Below, piece after piece: positions 34,501-47,700 of a DNA stretch of 64,000 nucleotides (within the stretch, counting starts at the first letter, position 1; each line of letters begins with the position of its first letter). Origin of the DNA: Cryptomeria japonica. Its lineage: Eukaryota; Streptophyta; Pinopsida; Cupressales; Cupressaceae. The position numbers were made by a program, and so were the translations under genes. The notes beneath the pieces were generated by a model, which saw only the letters and a list, made by a program, of their open reading frames with translations, did no database searches and was not told the origin of the DNA. Where the stretch lies: assembly GCF_030272615.1 (NCBI RefSeq), contig NC_081410.1, positions 567,753,152 to 567,817,151 on the forward strand, read 5' to 3'.

Positions 34501-36609
34501 TTTCGCCCTGGACCCTCTGGAAGGATCAGGAGCAATTTTTGCTTTTTGTAGCTCATTTTTTATCATTCCAACTTCAGTCCACCTCTCAATGCTAGGAAAT
34601 ATCTTTCTTCTTTCTCCCAATCCAAGTTTGATTTCGTTTTGCAAGGCAAAATGGGAGATTTTAGGATTTTTGCCCTGGACCCTCTGGAAGGGTCAGGAGC
34701 GAATTTTGAGTTTTAGGCATATTTCTTCATGCTTTTAACTTGACATCACTTCTAAGGCAAAGAACATCATGCCTCCCTCCCATCCAAATCATGAATAGCA
34801 AGATCTTGTCTTAATTTGGCAAAAAAAAGGGGAGTACTTGGAAATTTCGCCCTAGACCCTCAGGAAGGGTCAGGAGCGATTTTCCTCCTTATCCTTAAAA
34901 CCTTCATTCTTAACAATCCCTTTTCACTTTAAATCAATTCAAACATCGTTTCAAGCTTATCCCTAGGCCTAACTTCGCTCAATTCTGGAGGAAAAGTCCA
35001 ATTTCAGGTTTTTCACCCTGGGCCCTCAGCAAGGGTCAGGGGCGATTTTCCTTATTTAGCTTGATTGCTCCTTTGTTGGCCATCCAAATTGTCTTCACAG
35101 GATAAAACATACCTTTTCACCTTCACTCCAACCATAAAAATCATTTTGTCTTTGCAAGAAAGAGGTGTTTTTGAGAATTTCGCTGTGGGTCTCCTGAGAG
35201 GGTCAGGAGCGAATTTTGCAATTTTAACCAAAATGTTCCACTTTTCACTTTGAAACCTCTTTGTCAAGTAAGATCTCACCCTGTGATATGCTATGAATAT
35301 GATTTCATGTCCAAGAGAGGTAAAATACTGTGCTTATAAAGAATTTCACCTTGGACCCTCAGCAAGGGTCAGGAGCGAATTTCCTCTTCTGGGCAAAATT
35401 CCTTCATCTTCAAGTGAATTAGGGGCTCTATTAAGTTCATCTCACTATTCATCATACCTTTGGCATTTCAATTCAACCAAAACTGAGGAAAACACATCTC
35501 CCACAAGATTTTCGCCCTAGACCCTCAGCAAGGGTCAGGAGCGAATTTTAGGTTTTCAACAAAGTCCTTCATCTTTTCGAGTTGAAACTTTCTCAGGTGG
35601 GTAAAGGGAGATGCCTTTATTTCACTCATGTTCAAAACTTGATCTTTTTTTCACTGCAAAATAAGGAAAGTTCAAAATTTCGCCCTGGGCCCTCAGCAAG
35701 GGTCAGGAGCGAATTTGCCTTTGTTGCCCAAAATTCATCAATTTTCATGCTTTCAGACCCTCAATTGCATCAAGTGACGTCCAATCTTCCTTCCGGGAGA
35801 CCCTGCACAAAACAAGTTAGCCAAAATTAGTGACAGATAAGCTCAAATAAGATTTTCGCTCTGGACCCTCTGAAAGGTTCAGGAGCGAAATCTTCATCCC
35901 AGGCTAAACTGCTCAATGTTCAAGTTTCAAACTACTTCACAAGGCAAAATTAGATGGTTTACCAAGTTAGGAACAAGTTTTCAAGCTCAAACAAGGTGGC
36001 AAATGAATTTTATAATGAATTTCGCTCTGGACCCTCTGGAAGGGTCAGGAGCGAAATCCCTCTTCCAGGCTAGAATCCATCTTTTTTCAAGGTTTTCAAA
36101 CAATTCAAAAGTCCAAACATGTCCACTTTTCCCTTCAAAATGCCTTGCAAATCAAAATTTGGTCAAATAAGGCAAAAATGAATCCTAGGATGATTTTCGC
36201 TCTAGACCCTCTGGAAGGGTCAGGAGCGAAAATCACTTTTTAAGCAAAATCTTGATCTTTGAAATCATCCAACTCCCTCTCAAGGCAATAACATTCAAAA
36301 ACACCTCCACACGTGCCTTGGAAACGAGGAACTTGGTCTTGATAAGTGATAAATTGAGGTGTATAAGGATTTTCGCTCTAGACCCTTTGGAAGGGTCAGG
36401 AGCGAAATTCCTAATCTTGGCCAAAATCCTGACTTCATTTTCACATTTTTCCATCCAAACAAGTGTTTTGCCCTCAAAGATGCCTGGGAACGAGTTGGTT
36501 TTAAGTTTGGGTCACACTAGAATGTCTTATGGAGATTTTCGCTCAGGACCCTTTGGAAGGGTCAGGAGCGAAATTCGCTTTGGACCCTCTGGAAGGGTCA
36601 GGAGCGAAA
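34501..36609. repeat. Array of 14 hairpin-forming 37-nt cores at about 170-bp spacing
   Basis: Core starts: 34501, 34669, 34845, 35011, 35178, 35344, 35509, 35678, 35854, 36020, 36195, 36371, 36537 and 36573. Steps are 165-176 bp except the last, 36 bp. The best copies form a quasi-palindrome: left arm TTTCGCTCTGGACCCT, five-base loop, right arm AGGGTCAGGAGCGAAA (14 of 16 positions complementary). Cores from about 35854 rightward follow TTTCGCTC; the left ones more often have TTTCGCCC. The DNA between cores is AT-rich and much more diverged. No continuous reading frame spans the array. The function is unknown. Confidence 0.95.
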
Positions 36610-37244
36610 TTTGACATTTTTAGACTCTCCGTCAGGATAATTTTATGGAATATAACATTTCCCTGAAAGTATAAGTGACATTTCCTTCTATCTTTCTTCT
36701 TTCTTATACTTTAAGTTATATTCCATATATACTTTCAGGATGTTTGAGAGTGGTTTCAGACCTCCAAGAGTTATATTGCAAAATCTAGTTTTTGGAGGAT
36801 TCTTCAGTTTTCTAGAATTAGTCAAATTTCAGGATCAGGAAATTCCAGACTTAGCCAAATTTCAGGATCAGGACATTCCAGACAGCCAAATTTCAGGATC
36901 AGGACATTCCAGACTTCATCACTCACCAACTTGACCTAACTCAAGCAAAACCTGCTATCCTATTGATCTCCTAGCGACATTCGAAAGCTAAAGGCTAACA
37001 GACAAAACCCTAAAAGACCCAGAAAACAAACCCTAGAAAGCAAAAAGCAGGGGTCCCCATTTGCAATGGGGCGATGTGTGAAATGGTCACAACAATTTTG
37101 TACTCCCAGGGCTCACACCGCCCCAATAACCACAAAAAGCATGCTAGACATACACATAATCCAAACTATGAAACTCCATTTTTCAGATCCCTCACAAAAG
37201 CATAGGATCTACCTTCAAGCGGTTAGGCTCTATAGAAGGAACTT
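36610..37244 (-). other. Leader next to the primer site of the non-autonomous element
   Basis: It contains a small tandem motif (ATTTCAGGATCAGGA, then CATTCCAGAC) repeated about three times at 36826-36915. No gene. Confidence 0.5.
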
Positions 37245-37257
37245 GGTTCTGATACCA
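37245..37257 (-). promoter_or_regulatory. Primer binding site, tRNA-Met type
   Basis: The minus strand reads TGGTATCAGAACC, directly adjoining the 5' LTR. It differs from the standard initiator Met site by one base near the end. Confidence 0.85.
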
Positions 37258-37687
37258 TGTTGATTTTATGGTAGTGCTCGTTAACCGCAGGCAAACATCA
37301 GATTTGTTGCCTTCCCAACCATAGACGATAAGCTCTTATCGTCACCCCCGAGCACACTACATGTCCTTCATGTTGTTGAGTTCATGTCTATTGATGCAAT
37401 CATGACCTTGCATATATATGAATCAATACCTCCTAATAGATCTCAAGTCGGCCATATACTTTTGGCGCCAAGGATAGGGTCAGACCTATATATTAGAAGT
37501 TACATATGAGTCTTCCTTAGTTGCAAGTTACATTTAACTTAATCACAAGTTACATATGCCACAAGTTACATATGACGCCCAATTAGGGCCCGACTATTAA
37601 TGTCTTCTAAGGCTGATAGGGCCACATGCACGCTAGGTGAGCTAGGTCAGCCCTAGAAGGGCTCCAACCTAGCTACATACATCAACA
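37258..37687 (-). repeat. 5' LTR (right) of the non-autonomous element
   Basis: It starts (minus strand) TGTTGATG at 37687 and ends AAAATCAACA at 37258. The GACGATAAG palindrome is conserved at 37324-37343. A 16-bp insertion relative to the left LTR lies near 37550. Confidence 0.9.
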
Positions 37688-37966
37688 TAAACAATCTATT
37701 GCTGATAAATATGTTAATTTCAAAAGTTTGGAGGTTCTTTTGGCCACTTTCAGGTAGGTATAGGAAAAACATTTTTTCAAGAAGAAAAATGCTGTGTTAC
37801 AGGGTCCATGATAGAACAATAACAGTACAGTGCACACATTGTTAAGGCCATTGTGGTACAAAAATAAAGCATAACTTTAATCTGCTGCTATCTTTTTACC
37901 ATGTGAGGTTCTGCTATAGGGCGTATTTGGTTTTCTTATGTGGATGCGATTGTTATGTCTTTGCAG

Positions 37967-38908
37967 TCCTTCACCATTCCTATCACTGCATATTGAGTTG
38001 ATATGCTAATTGGAGCTTCTACCATGGTAATAAAACGAGTACTTTCTGTTTATGGTGGCACAGAACATATTTTCAGTATGCATAGCTTGTAATACACTTA
38101 CCTTTGCATGGAGTTCTTTTCAGTGTAGAGCTATAGATTATCTGATTTTTGGAAGTGTAGTGATGCATTGAGTCATGGACACATTGGATTTGATCATGGG
38201 GTTGTAGAAATCAGCATGCAGCTCTAGATAAATTTAATTTTCAGTTGAGTACTTTCTGTTTATGGTGGCACAGAACATATTTTCAGTATGCATAGCTTGT
38301 AATACACTCACCTTTGCATGGAGTTCTTTTCAGTGTAGAGCTATAGATTATCTGATTTTTGGAAGTGTAGTGATGCATTTCATGGACACATTGGATTTGA
38401 TCATGGGGTTGTAGAAATCAGCATGCAGCTCTAGATAAATTCAATTTTCAGTTGATTTGTTTGTTGATTACCGGTAACTTTTTCATTGGATAAGCAACAT
38501 AACCATATTGGCACATGTATGAAGAATTATAGCAGTTAGAAGTGCTACTACATATCCCTTTTTTATTATATTTTTTAAATATTTGTACTAGTTGTTACAG
38601 ATTATCCTAGTGTTATTACGCTTGTATAAATGCCAACTAAGTTACTTTTTTTCCCTCCTGAATGATTATGTTTACTTTTTAGAAAGTTTTCCTATCTACT
38701 TTTATGCTCGTGGAAGATGTTTTACTTTTACAAATGAATGAGAAAAGTCTGACCTTTTGATCTATTCACCAGCACCTCAGAAATTTTCTAAAGATGGCTT
38801 TGAAGAACATCTGCAAGTGAATCATCTGTCACCAGCACTACTTACCTTTTGTTGCTACCCTCTCTAATCAGAGGTTCTCCTTCACGAGTAGTGAATGTCA
38901 ACTCCAAC
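37967..38908 (+). pseudogene. FEY: FEY-like short-chain dehydrogenase, two upstream exons
   Basis: The exon at 38781-38908 has a good acceptor (CACCTCAG) and donor (GTAAGT). It encodes KFSKDGFEEHLQVNHLSPAL and, after a one-base loss, LLLPSLIRGSPSRVVNVNSN. It is 128 bp where 129 would keep frame, so reading on meets TAA. A weaker candidate exon at 37967-38026 (acceptor TTTGCAG, donor GTAATA) resembles the family's LHVLINNAGAFTMG stretch but is badly decayed. The intron between holds a 210-bp tandem duplication. FOREVER YOUNG proteins are SDR-family oxidoreductases linked to meristem development in Arabidopsis. Exons further 5', with the cofactor-binding region, were not found. Confidence 0.6.
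38038..38455. repeat. 210-bp tandem duplication in an intron
   Basis: Two adjacent units of about 210 and 208 bp start GAGTACTTTCTG and differ by a few substitutions and one small deletion (GCATTGAGTCATGG versus GCATTTCATGG). This is a simple local duplication. Confidence 0.9.
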
Positions 38909-38973
38909 GTAAGTTTCTCATCACCTATGTAATGTATGCTGCACTGAAAATACGAAACACAACATGCCTATGG

Positions 38974-41900
38974 TTTTTTCATTTTATATTGGTGAAAGGT
39001 TACAAATATGGGTCAAGACATTATCGAAGTGTCAAATCCCAGAACAGCAAATATTCACAAAACATACAAAAATCCAGAAGCCTCGTGGACAGCAAAACAG
39101 AGCATCCCTATACAGCTAAAATGGGGGAATTACGAGCCCTTCACACAGCAGCAGTTACACCATACTTAAAAAAAATTCCATCTTCCAAGTCAGATAGCAT
39201 ATATCATATCAGAGCTAATAAGGTCATGATAAACAGCATCAGTTAGACACACTAATAATGTAAGTTGACTTCAGAATTGCTGCTCAAAGAAGAATTACCA
39301 GTTTTTATGATGTGAATAAGAGTGAAACTGGTTGGCACATCATTCATCTCCTGGATCCTCCATACAACGTCATCATTATGATCATAATTATGTACCTTGG
39401 ATTTACCACCTCATAAAACACCTTCAGCTGGACCTGGCAAACTAGCAACAGCACTTGATGTGCAACCTGAAGCTATACTAACCAGTTTTCCTGATCCTTG
39501 ATTAGCATTACCTGGGATGCTGACATCTGCATTCTCTTCTTTAACCAGTTCAGAAAAAAGAACATATTCTGGACAGCATCGACTGTAATGGGCCATCCAT
39601 CACAGTTGTAGTTAATGTCTTCGACTCTTCAGGGACACCCTGTCTTCAAAATCATTCTTGATTCCTTGTCAAAACCCTGCTGCATAATATTTTTGACCTT
39701 TTCTTGACTCTTGTTAATTTGTGTTGTGACCTGCAAGTCAAGCAAATGAACTGTGACTTCTCTTGAGAAGTCTGTGTGATTCCTTTTGACGTTTTCAAAA
39801 AATTGCTTATTCCTTGCTTTCTGTAGGAACAGGGTGTCAAACTAATCAATTTGATTTTTTTTGGCAGATTGACTCACATAGGAAGGAAGCAACTCCAAAC
39901 ACATTTGGCATAGGGATGTAAAAAGGAAACATGAATAACAGACTACACCAAGCCACAGTGTTGAGACTTATTCATATTAGGAAAGATGGACAACTTTTGA
40001 CAAAGGACTAACTATCTGAAAAAGCTGATCTGGCTCAATACTTGCAGACCAGACAACCTCAAATCTCTTAGTCCAAATTCCAGCATTATCAGATCTCTCC
40101 AATATGGTATTAAGTTTCTCAATTGGCTCTTCTGTGTATGAAATAATAGCATAGAATATAGATATAGCTTGTTGTGGGTTCCAAAAATTTGCAGCCACCC
40201 AACCAATGAATTTGCTTCCATTTATCAAGCTCATAAAAGCATTTCAAAGCACATGACTGTTTTCCCAAGGCATCATGTACCATGGTAAAAGTCCTCCTAT
40301 AAGTGTCAGGCAAATTATAGGTAATTCTCAGTTGTTCCCAAGGAATAGTGTCCTCATGCACAATATTTTAAATTTTTTTTACGTCTTTCAGCCCACTCCT
40401 TGGCACAACACCCAACGACCAAGGTCAATGTTTTATCCTTATACCATACCATAAATTCGACCAAATAGACCTTCCTTCGAAAGCAACTTTCTTAATTTCA
40501 GACTGGCCCTCATTATCCTTTACAAAATCCCAGGCTTTCCATATGGACCCATCAGGGGTGTCTCTTGACATTCTAATTTTTTTCTAGGAGAACCAGCACA
40601 AATATTCTTCCTTGGCAAGGTATTCCGTGGTTCATTACCTGATAAGCATTTGATGATTTGCTTAACCGTCAGTGAAACTCCATGCAGGAAAATATTTTTC
40701 AAACGCATTCCACCAATTTCCTTTGGTTTATTGCATACATCCCATGAGACTGCATATCTTCTTTAAGAACCTTTTCCATCAGACCAAGTGAAACACCTTA
40801 TTAACTTTTCAAGTTGATCGATTTCGGCTGGACAAACCAACCAACATGATGAAGAGTACATAATATAAGATGAACAGAAGACATTTTGGAATGCTTGAAA
40901 TCTTTGTGCAAGGGAAAGAAACTGACATTGCCACTTTGATTTTTTTATTTCAGAATTTTATGTAATTTTCAACTCTACATTTTTTTAAAGAAGGGTTCAA
41001 TGCAAAGGGGATACCTAAGTACAGATGAAGCCCAGCAATACAAATCAAGACTATTATCTAATTTACCAAAGTTCTCCTCTTCAATGACTGGGAAATGTGA
41101 AGTATCATTTGCAAATTGCAGCTCAATAAGTATGTTCTTATTTGGAAGTTAAAGTCCCTTAACATGATGTCCGAACGAGCTCTCCCTCAAAATACAATGA
41201 ATATCCACAGCTGAAGTAACAAACAAGGCATGTGCAAGTGGACAGCCTCTCAGATGAAGCTCTGCAACATAAAGGGATTATAAAGTGCACCATTTATGCT
41301 ACTTGTGCAGTAGAATCAACAAATGAAACTTGAATATGCCTGCCTAATTTTTCACCAATCCCAAGAGCCCTCATCATCATCATTACAAAACCTCATTCAA
41401 TTCTGTCATATGCATTATCAAAATCAGTGAGAGCCATTCACCAATGTCTCGCTTAGATTCACTCACCCAATGCATGCCTCACCAAATGCCCCGCCAATGT
41501 GAAGTCAGATTTTCTAAATAAACTTTCCCTTCACAAAACCAGTTTGAGAGGGAAGGACAATATTTTCTTCAGTCTTAAGGCAAGAACTTTAACAAGATCT
41601 TATACAAAACATTAAATAGAGTTATTGGTCTCTAGTTTTTTAAATCTGAGTTATATCACCATCCTTAGGCAGCAGTTTGATGAACCCTCAATTAATGTTT
41701 GATCTCAGAGAGCCAACAGAAGTAGCCTCACTATAAACTTTTAAAAGAATATGGCTGATTCAATTGATATTCTTTTTATAGAATTAAGCTGGGAGACCAT
41801 CATTGCCTGGAGTTTTTTCATTCTTCAAGGATTGGATAACTGCATTTATCCCCTCAAGTGCAGATGTTTTTGTCAAGGCTGTTGGCCCTGCCCCTGACCA

Positions 41901-43112
41901 ATCTGTAAGGATCAATCCTTGAAACAACACTTCTAGCATGCAAACAGTCACTCCCATGTTTCTCTGATGGGAAAAGCTTACAATTAAAATCCTGAAATGC
42001 TGACCTGATTTGTGGCTCATCTTTTACCAGCTTCCCATCCACCTTAATGGTCTCTATCTTTCCCTGAAACAAATCTATCTTTCCCTTCACATTTGTTTCA
42101 GGAGCTTGAAAAAATAATTTGGTCCTTGATCACCAATTTTTAACCAAGTTAGCCTAGATCTAAGTTTGGCTCCCCTACCTTTATAGTTCAAGTTATCTCT
42201 TAATTGATGCTTTGCACCCATAACCCTTTTTTGAAATCGTACATCATTTGGAAAGCTTTTAAGCTGCTTCTCAATATGGGTTAGATTCATTTGAATGCAC
42301 CTATTATTCTGAGCTATCACTTTAGCCTTATTTCTCCCATACGGTTTTTAAAAAATTGTGCAGCCTCTACAATTCTATCCCAATTATCAATTTTAGAGCA
42401 TGAACCCCCAAAGGATGCAGAGAGGCTCCATATATTTCTAAAGCCTAATACTCTTAACATACGCCGGATCCTGCAGGTGTGAAACATTTATTTTGAATGA
42501 AACTATAAAGTCTTGCTTAAGCCTAGGAGCAGTGGATTGAAAAAACTCCATTTCAATGGGGGTGATTATCAAAAAAGGAATAAGGGAGGACCTGAACCAC
42601 ATTATTGTTATCTGCAAAAGAGATACCAAATAAAATTTTATTGACATAGAACCTGTGTAACCTGGAGGATAGTCTTTTTGACCCCCTTTGAAAATTACTC
42701 CAAGTTTACTAAACTCCCTTGCTATCAGACTTGCATCCAAACAGGGGGATCTTGTATATTTCTCTTTCTCCTAAATTTGGAACAAATAAATAACTCAATA
42801 CCCTTCAATAAACTCACACTGACCCAATTTGTCCTCATTATTTATCATATCGCTATCTCCACCAATGATCTAGGGGCAGTATGAAAGATGGCAAGAAAGT
42901 CAGTTCCATGTGTCAATTCTTTCCTTAAAATCATTTGCAACATGCACTGAACATATTCGAAAAATTATCCCATCAACAGATAAAAGAATCCATGTAACTC
43001 TATTATGGGGAAAGCATCCAAAGTCCTGAACTAAGTTGGCCCTTCTTGCATGCACAAAAATGGTTGATCCTTCCCTCCCTTTATAGTGATTAGTGAAAAA
43101 GAATCTGGCCCT
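38974..43112 (-). mobile_element. Old LINE (host of the nested insertion), RT and 3' part
   Basis: Decayed minus-strand L1-type ORF2. After the nested element, endonuclease sequence resumes (WILLSVDGIIFRICSVHVAN near 42990-42930). It is followed by RSRLTWLKIGDQGPNYFFKL near 42175-42115, a palm-domain entry (KNEKTPGNDGLPA near 41820) and the RT box FANDT (for FADD) near 41115. Many stops and frameshifts are present. A poly(T) run on the plus strand at 38974-38979 may mark its 3' end. The other half is at 51129-51900. It lies in the large intron of the FEY-like gene. Confidence 0.75.
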
Positions 43113-43452
43113 AGGTCAAATATATATTTTTTTATCGGTAAAGCCAGAGCCAAATTTGTATTAATAAGTGTAAATACATATGTTTGTCACAAAATTCTCA
43201 GACATTCAAAAATCCCTGCTCTTTGAGAGCACAGAGATTTCACCAAAAACTGAAAAACTTTAAACTTATGTTTTAGCCGTTTTTCTAAACCATCAGAGGG
43301 TTTCATAGTCTAGGAAAGCAAACAGACTATTAACGATAGAGGCAGATTTCCACCTACCTAGAACAGAGTTTTTGAGCTTAAAATTAAACCTAAGAGAAAT
43401 ATACATATATAATTTAGTATCCAATAATCAAAATGAGGAATCCACAGAAAGC

Positions 43453-44220
43453 CTAGCTTGAAGAGGGAATGTCGGGTTGTTGCAACTGCTTCCTAGGACG
43501 ACCTCGGCCTTTGCCTGCTGAAGAGCCCCTACCACGACCCAAGCTCCTTCGACCTCTACTCGAGCCACCTCTGCAGTTCTGCTCTCGATTTGGCTCTGCT
43601 TCTGCAGCATTCAAAGGCAAGATTTCGTTCAACCTTGCAAATTGGAACAGAATCTCCTCTTTCCCTTGAGCCTCTAGGTCTTCTCCTAGAAATCTCCATT
43701 TGAGGTAGCTCAGCCTTGCACTAGCGAACGCTCTGTGCCTATCCAACTCTTTACCCTTCAGGTCCAAGAGGAATGGGTAATAGTTGATAAGTTCTCCGTG
43801 GGCATTAAAGAGGATTCGGTCACTTGGTCTGGGCGCACCAGAGTCATGAAGGGCCTAATTCAATACTTCTTGGAGCTCTTGGAGAATTTCTACTGGGAAG
43901 AGTTGCCTGGTGAGATTCTAGACCATTTGCTTAGGTAGCTTTTGATCCAGCAGAGACGCCACAAATCTGGAGGAAATGCTAGTATTGTCTCTCGGGTATT
44001 CATCTCTGCTCAAATGAGCACTACCCAGAATCAATTTGACAGCTAGAAGAACTGGAGGGTCCGCATAGATGAGGAGGCGTTTGAGTCTCAAATCTGTTAT
44101 CTTCCTGAAAGAAACCTGGCGAGTAGATGCTCTTAATGAGATAGGAGTGTCTGCTCCAAAACAAGAGACAGGCCTAGGGTAGACGCTCAAAATGAAACCG
44201 AACAAGGGCTCTGAAGACAT
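43453..44220 (-). pseudogene. LINE ORF3: RG-rich protein with AT-hook core (two stops)
   Basis: The frame starts at the ATG at 44220, about 500 bp after the ORF2 stop, and runs 255 codons to TAG. It is interrupted by two TAGs, at positions where the other copy (24875-25645) has TGG and AAG. That copy's own stop reads CGA here. By eye the two proteins are close to 90% identical, with no frameshift between them and one residue difference in length. Conserved blocks are VYPRPVSCFGADTPISL, SSRFVASLLDQKLPKQMV and HGELINYYPFLLDLKGKEL. The tail is basic, with GRGRG and GRGRPRK (AT-hook core). Such an ORF is not part of the usual two-ORF plant L1 layout. Confidence 0.75.
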
Positions 44221-44722
44221 GATTGCCGAGACCAAGGGCAGGCAAAAATTGAAACCAGAGATGAAACCTGAGGAAGCCAGAAGAAAGCAAGGAAGCGAGA
44301 AGAGGAAGCTTCTGCAGGAAAGCGGGCGCACAACTTGACGAGCAATAATGGGTTCTAGAGGGCAATTAAGGCTCACGCGAAGGTGGCGGGGATTAAATGC
44401 TCAAGTGAAGCCAAATCTACTCGAGTGCAGAGAGAAAGATAGCCTGCAACCAGCTCATGAGAAAGACTAAACGGAGGCGCTCGCCAGCTGGATCTTCGTG
44501 GGTCCCATTTTTATGAAGATGGTTTGTCGACTAAGCTAAGCCAGACCCACCTTACGCCCCAAGTTTAACTAAATGGTTTATTTGAAAAAGAAAATAGCCA
44601 TTGAAGACAACCACCAAAAGAAGGGCGGGTAAGGAGTATTTAAATTTGATTTTTGCAGTCCTCCAATCTACTGTCAAGCAGCATCCCGAACCTTATCTGA
44701 TCAAGTCTTGTTTTTCAATAGG

Positions 44723-47700
44723 CTAAAAACCCTGAGACCACCAGTGAACAAAAGTGCCTAGAGCTGCTACTTTTGATAAGGCATCCACCTCTTCATTTGC
44801 TTCTCTGTAAATATGTTTTGCCTCGAACTGTTCAAGACTGTTCAAGTTTTCTAGTATTCTTTCCAATAGAGCTTGAAGCCTCCAATTGGGAATTGACTTC
44901 TTCCTTATAGCGTTGATTGCTATCTCCGAGTCTCCTTCCACTGAGACATTTTTGAGGTCATGGTTAATGCAATCTTTCAAGCCTAGTAATAGAGCAGTAA
45001 ACTCTGTTATGTTTTTGGTGTTTGGAGGGATTGGTTTTGCCATTTTCCCGATAATTGCTCCTGTTTGGTCTCTGATAACATAGCCTATTCCGGAGGGACC
45101 AGGATTGCCTTTGGAAGCCCCATCAAAATTTAGTTTCACCCAATCTGGCTTTGGGGGAGACCATGTTGCATCTTTCCTTTTATTAGTTTTATGGCGAGAG
45201 AGTGGGGGAATAATGATTCCTTGCCATTTTTGACTGATTTTCTTATCCCATGAAGAGAAAACTTTAGGCTGATCCAGAGAGAAGGCTGTTCTGCTATTGA
45301 TTGAATCCACTATTGCCGATTCTATTGAATTTAGTATTGATTCATGTTTTCTAGCTATACCTTCAAATAGCCTACGATTCCTTTCTTTCCATATTTCCCA
45401 AATTAAGCATGATGGAGCAATTTCCATAATTTGGCTCAGCGAGCTCTCCTTTGTATGCAGAGGCCAACTTTGGAATAGAGACTTAATTTTATTCGGCAAG
45501 GCTAGGATCAGCTCCAGTTTTGCACAGAGCCATCTCCAACATTTGAAGGCAAATGGGCAATTCAAGAGGAGATGATCCACTGACTCTGATTGGGCTTTGC
45601 AAAGTATACATCTTGAAGGTCCTTCATAACCCATTCTTGTGAACTTATCTGCAGTTGGAATTTTATTTTGGATTGCCAACCATGCGAAGATGCCCGCTTT
45701 CAGTATGACTTTGGAGCTCCAAAACATCTTCAGAGGGATATTGTGGTTGTTATGCTTTGCAGGGCTGGCCAGAATTCTATATCCATCCTTCTAGTTATAC
45801 TGTCCCATTTTGGAAGGCTCCCAAATGAGAGAATCTTCCCCTATTCTGGGGCTTATATTTCTCGCATCTAGGTGCCTTAAGAGCTCATCCAGATCCTCCC
45901 TTGGAATCGGCAAGCCCTCCATTGATTTCCACTTCCAGCTTTGTGGGTTCGATATGTCGGCCATTTCCAGATAATCTCTAACTTTGACTCCCCAATTCTG
46001 TTTAAACCAGTTTTCTGTAGCAGGGATATGAATTATATTTACCAAAGGTGGATAACCACCCCAGGAGTCTTCCTAGAATAGGCTTGTTGAGCCCTCATGA
46101 ATATCCCAAGAGACCGAGTTTGAGATCAGACTTCTGCAAGAGATGATGAAGTTCCATATTCTTGATCCTTTAGGGAAAGTTCCTGTCCTGAGGATATTAA
46201 GGTGATTCTGATCTGGGAGATACTTTGTTGCTAGCATTCTGACTAAAGAGGCATTTGGGTTTTTGATAAATTTCCATACTAATTTAGCCCCCAATGCTAT
46301 ATTTTGTAATTTAAAATCCTTGATGCCTAAACCACCCATTGGTCTGGGCTTAATGATTTTGTCCCAGGCTATTAGGGCGATCTTATGCTTCTCTTCAATG
46401 TTTTGCCAAAAGAAGTCTCTCATCTTCTTGATAATGAAGGTATTGGCACTAGATGTTAGGGATAAAATAGATAGAAGGTATGTTGGCAAAGCCGAAATCA
46501 CTGCTTGAATCATGACTAGTCTTCCCGCCCAAGACAACCATTTGCCCTTCCAGGTATTTGCAGTTTTTTCAACTTTGATTTTTAGTGGGTCCCAAAGTTT
46601 AGAGTTCCTTAGACCTCTGTCTATTGGAATGCCCAGATAAGTGCATGGAAGGCTTCCTTATTTGCAATTTTAAATTCTAAGAATTCTGGTCTAAAGTGAG
46701 ATTGGCATTGTGAAGAAGAAAACTTTAGTTTTGTCCTTATTTCTAAATTGGCCTGAGGCCCTACCATACATCTCTAGAATCTAATTAAGGTGATTGGCTT
46801 CCTTAATGTTTGTTGTCCCCAATATGAGATTGTCATCCGCAAACTGTTGATGAGTAGCTATAAAATCTTTGGTTATTTTGACCCCTTCTAACTTTTGATT
46901 GACATGACTAGCTTTGATGGCCCTTCCCAAAGCCTCCCCCATTATTATATACAAAAAGGGTGAGAGGGGGTCTCCTTGCCTAATCCCCCTTGAGGACGAG
47001 AAAAAACCCGCTGGCTTTCCATTAACCAGTATTGAAAATTTGGGCATTGATATGCACTCAAATACCCAATTTGTCCATTGCTTATCAAAGCCAAAGGCTT
47101 GCATGATTTTACAAAGGAAACGCCAGTCTACACTATCATAGGCTTTTGTGATGTCTAGCTTTATTATCATACCTGGCCTATTTGTGCTTTGGAGGGTATG
47201 GATTGCTTCTTGTGCTACAATCACTCCATCAATAATTGATCGGCCTGGTACAAACCCTGTCTGTTCTTCTAAAATGATGTTGTTCACAAGAGGCTTCATT
47301 CTATTAGTCATGACTTTTGAGAGAATTTTGTAGACTGTGTTGCATAGAGAAATAGATAGAGAAATAGGCCTAAAATCTCCAAGGTTTTCTGCCTTCTCCT
47401 TCTTTGGGATGAGGGCTATAAAAGTATTATTTACCTCTTTGAGTATTTTCCCTAACCTTCTTGAGCACTCTAAGGCTTCTAAGAGTTCCTGACCTAAGAT
47501 ATGCCAGCATTTTTTATAGAAATCTGCAGGGAAGCCATCTGACCCTGGTGCCTTACCAGAGGGAAGCTGGTTTAGAGCTTGGAGAACTTCTTCCATTTTT
47601 ATTTTCCCATTTAGAATCTGATTCTGTTCCTCTGATATAATCCCGGGGATCCCAGACAACAGCTGGTTTTGATCCAGAAGATGAGATCCTTCAGTGTTAT

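Larger units (their letters stand above)
30591..37687 (-). mobile_element. Non-autonomous LTR retrotransposon with captured gene fragment and hairpin array
   Basis: LTRs of 437 bp (30591-31027) and 430 bp (37258-37687) differ by about 20 substitutions and two larger indels. They begin TGTTGAT and end ATCAACA, a perfect 7-bp inverted repeat. A near-perfect duplication flanks the element (TAAAT/TAAAC). The primer site at 37245-37257 and the purine tract at 31028-31039 set the sense strand as minus. No gag, protease, RT or integrase was found in the 6.2 kb interior. Instead it holds a raffinose synthase fragment, a 48-bp tandem repeat and 14 hairpin repeats. This is LARD-like (large retrotransposon derivative). 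Confidence 0.9.

Noticed and set aside
34501-36609. Resemblance to a CRISPR array (conserved palindromic repeats separated by variable DNA)
   Set aside because: The window is plant nuclear DNA, spacers of about 130 bp are too long, the spacers look like diverged copies of one another, and there are no cas genes.
34478-36614. Short frames with the recurring peptide ALDPLEGSGA or GPSARVRSE
   Set aside because: These are translations of the hairpin core in two plus-strand frames. They change frame from unit to unit, so they are not coding.
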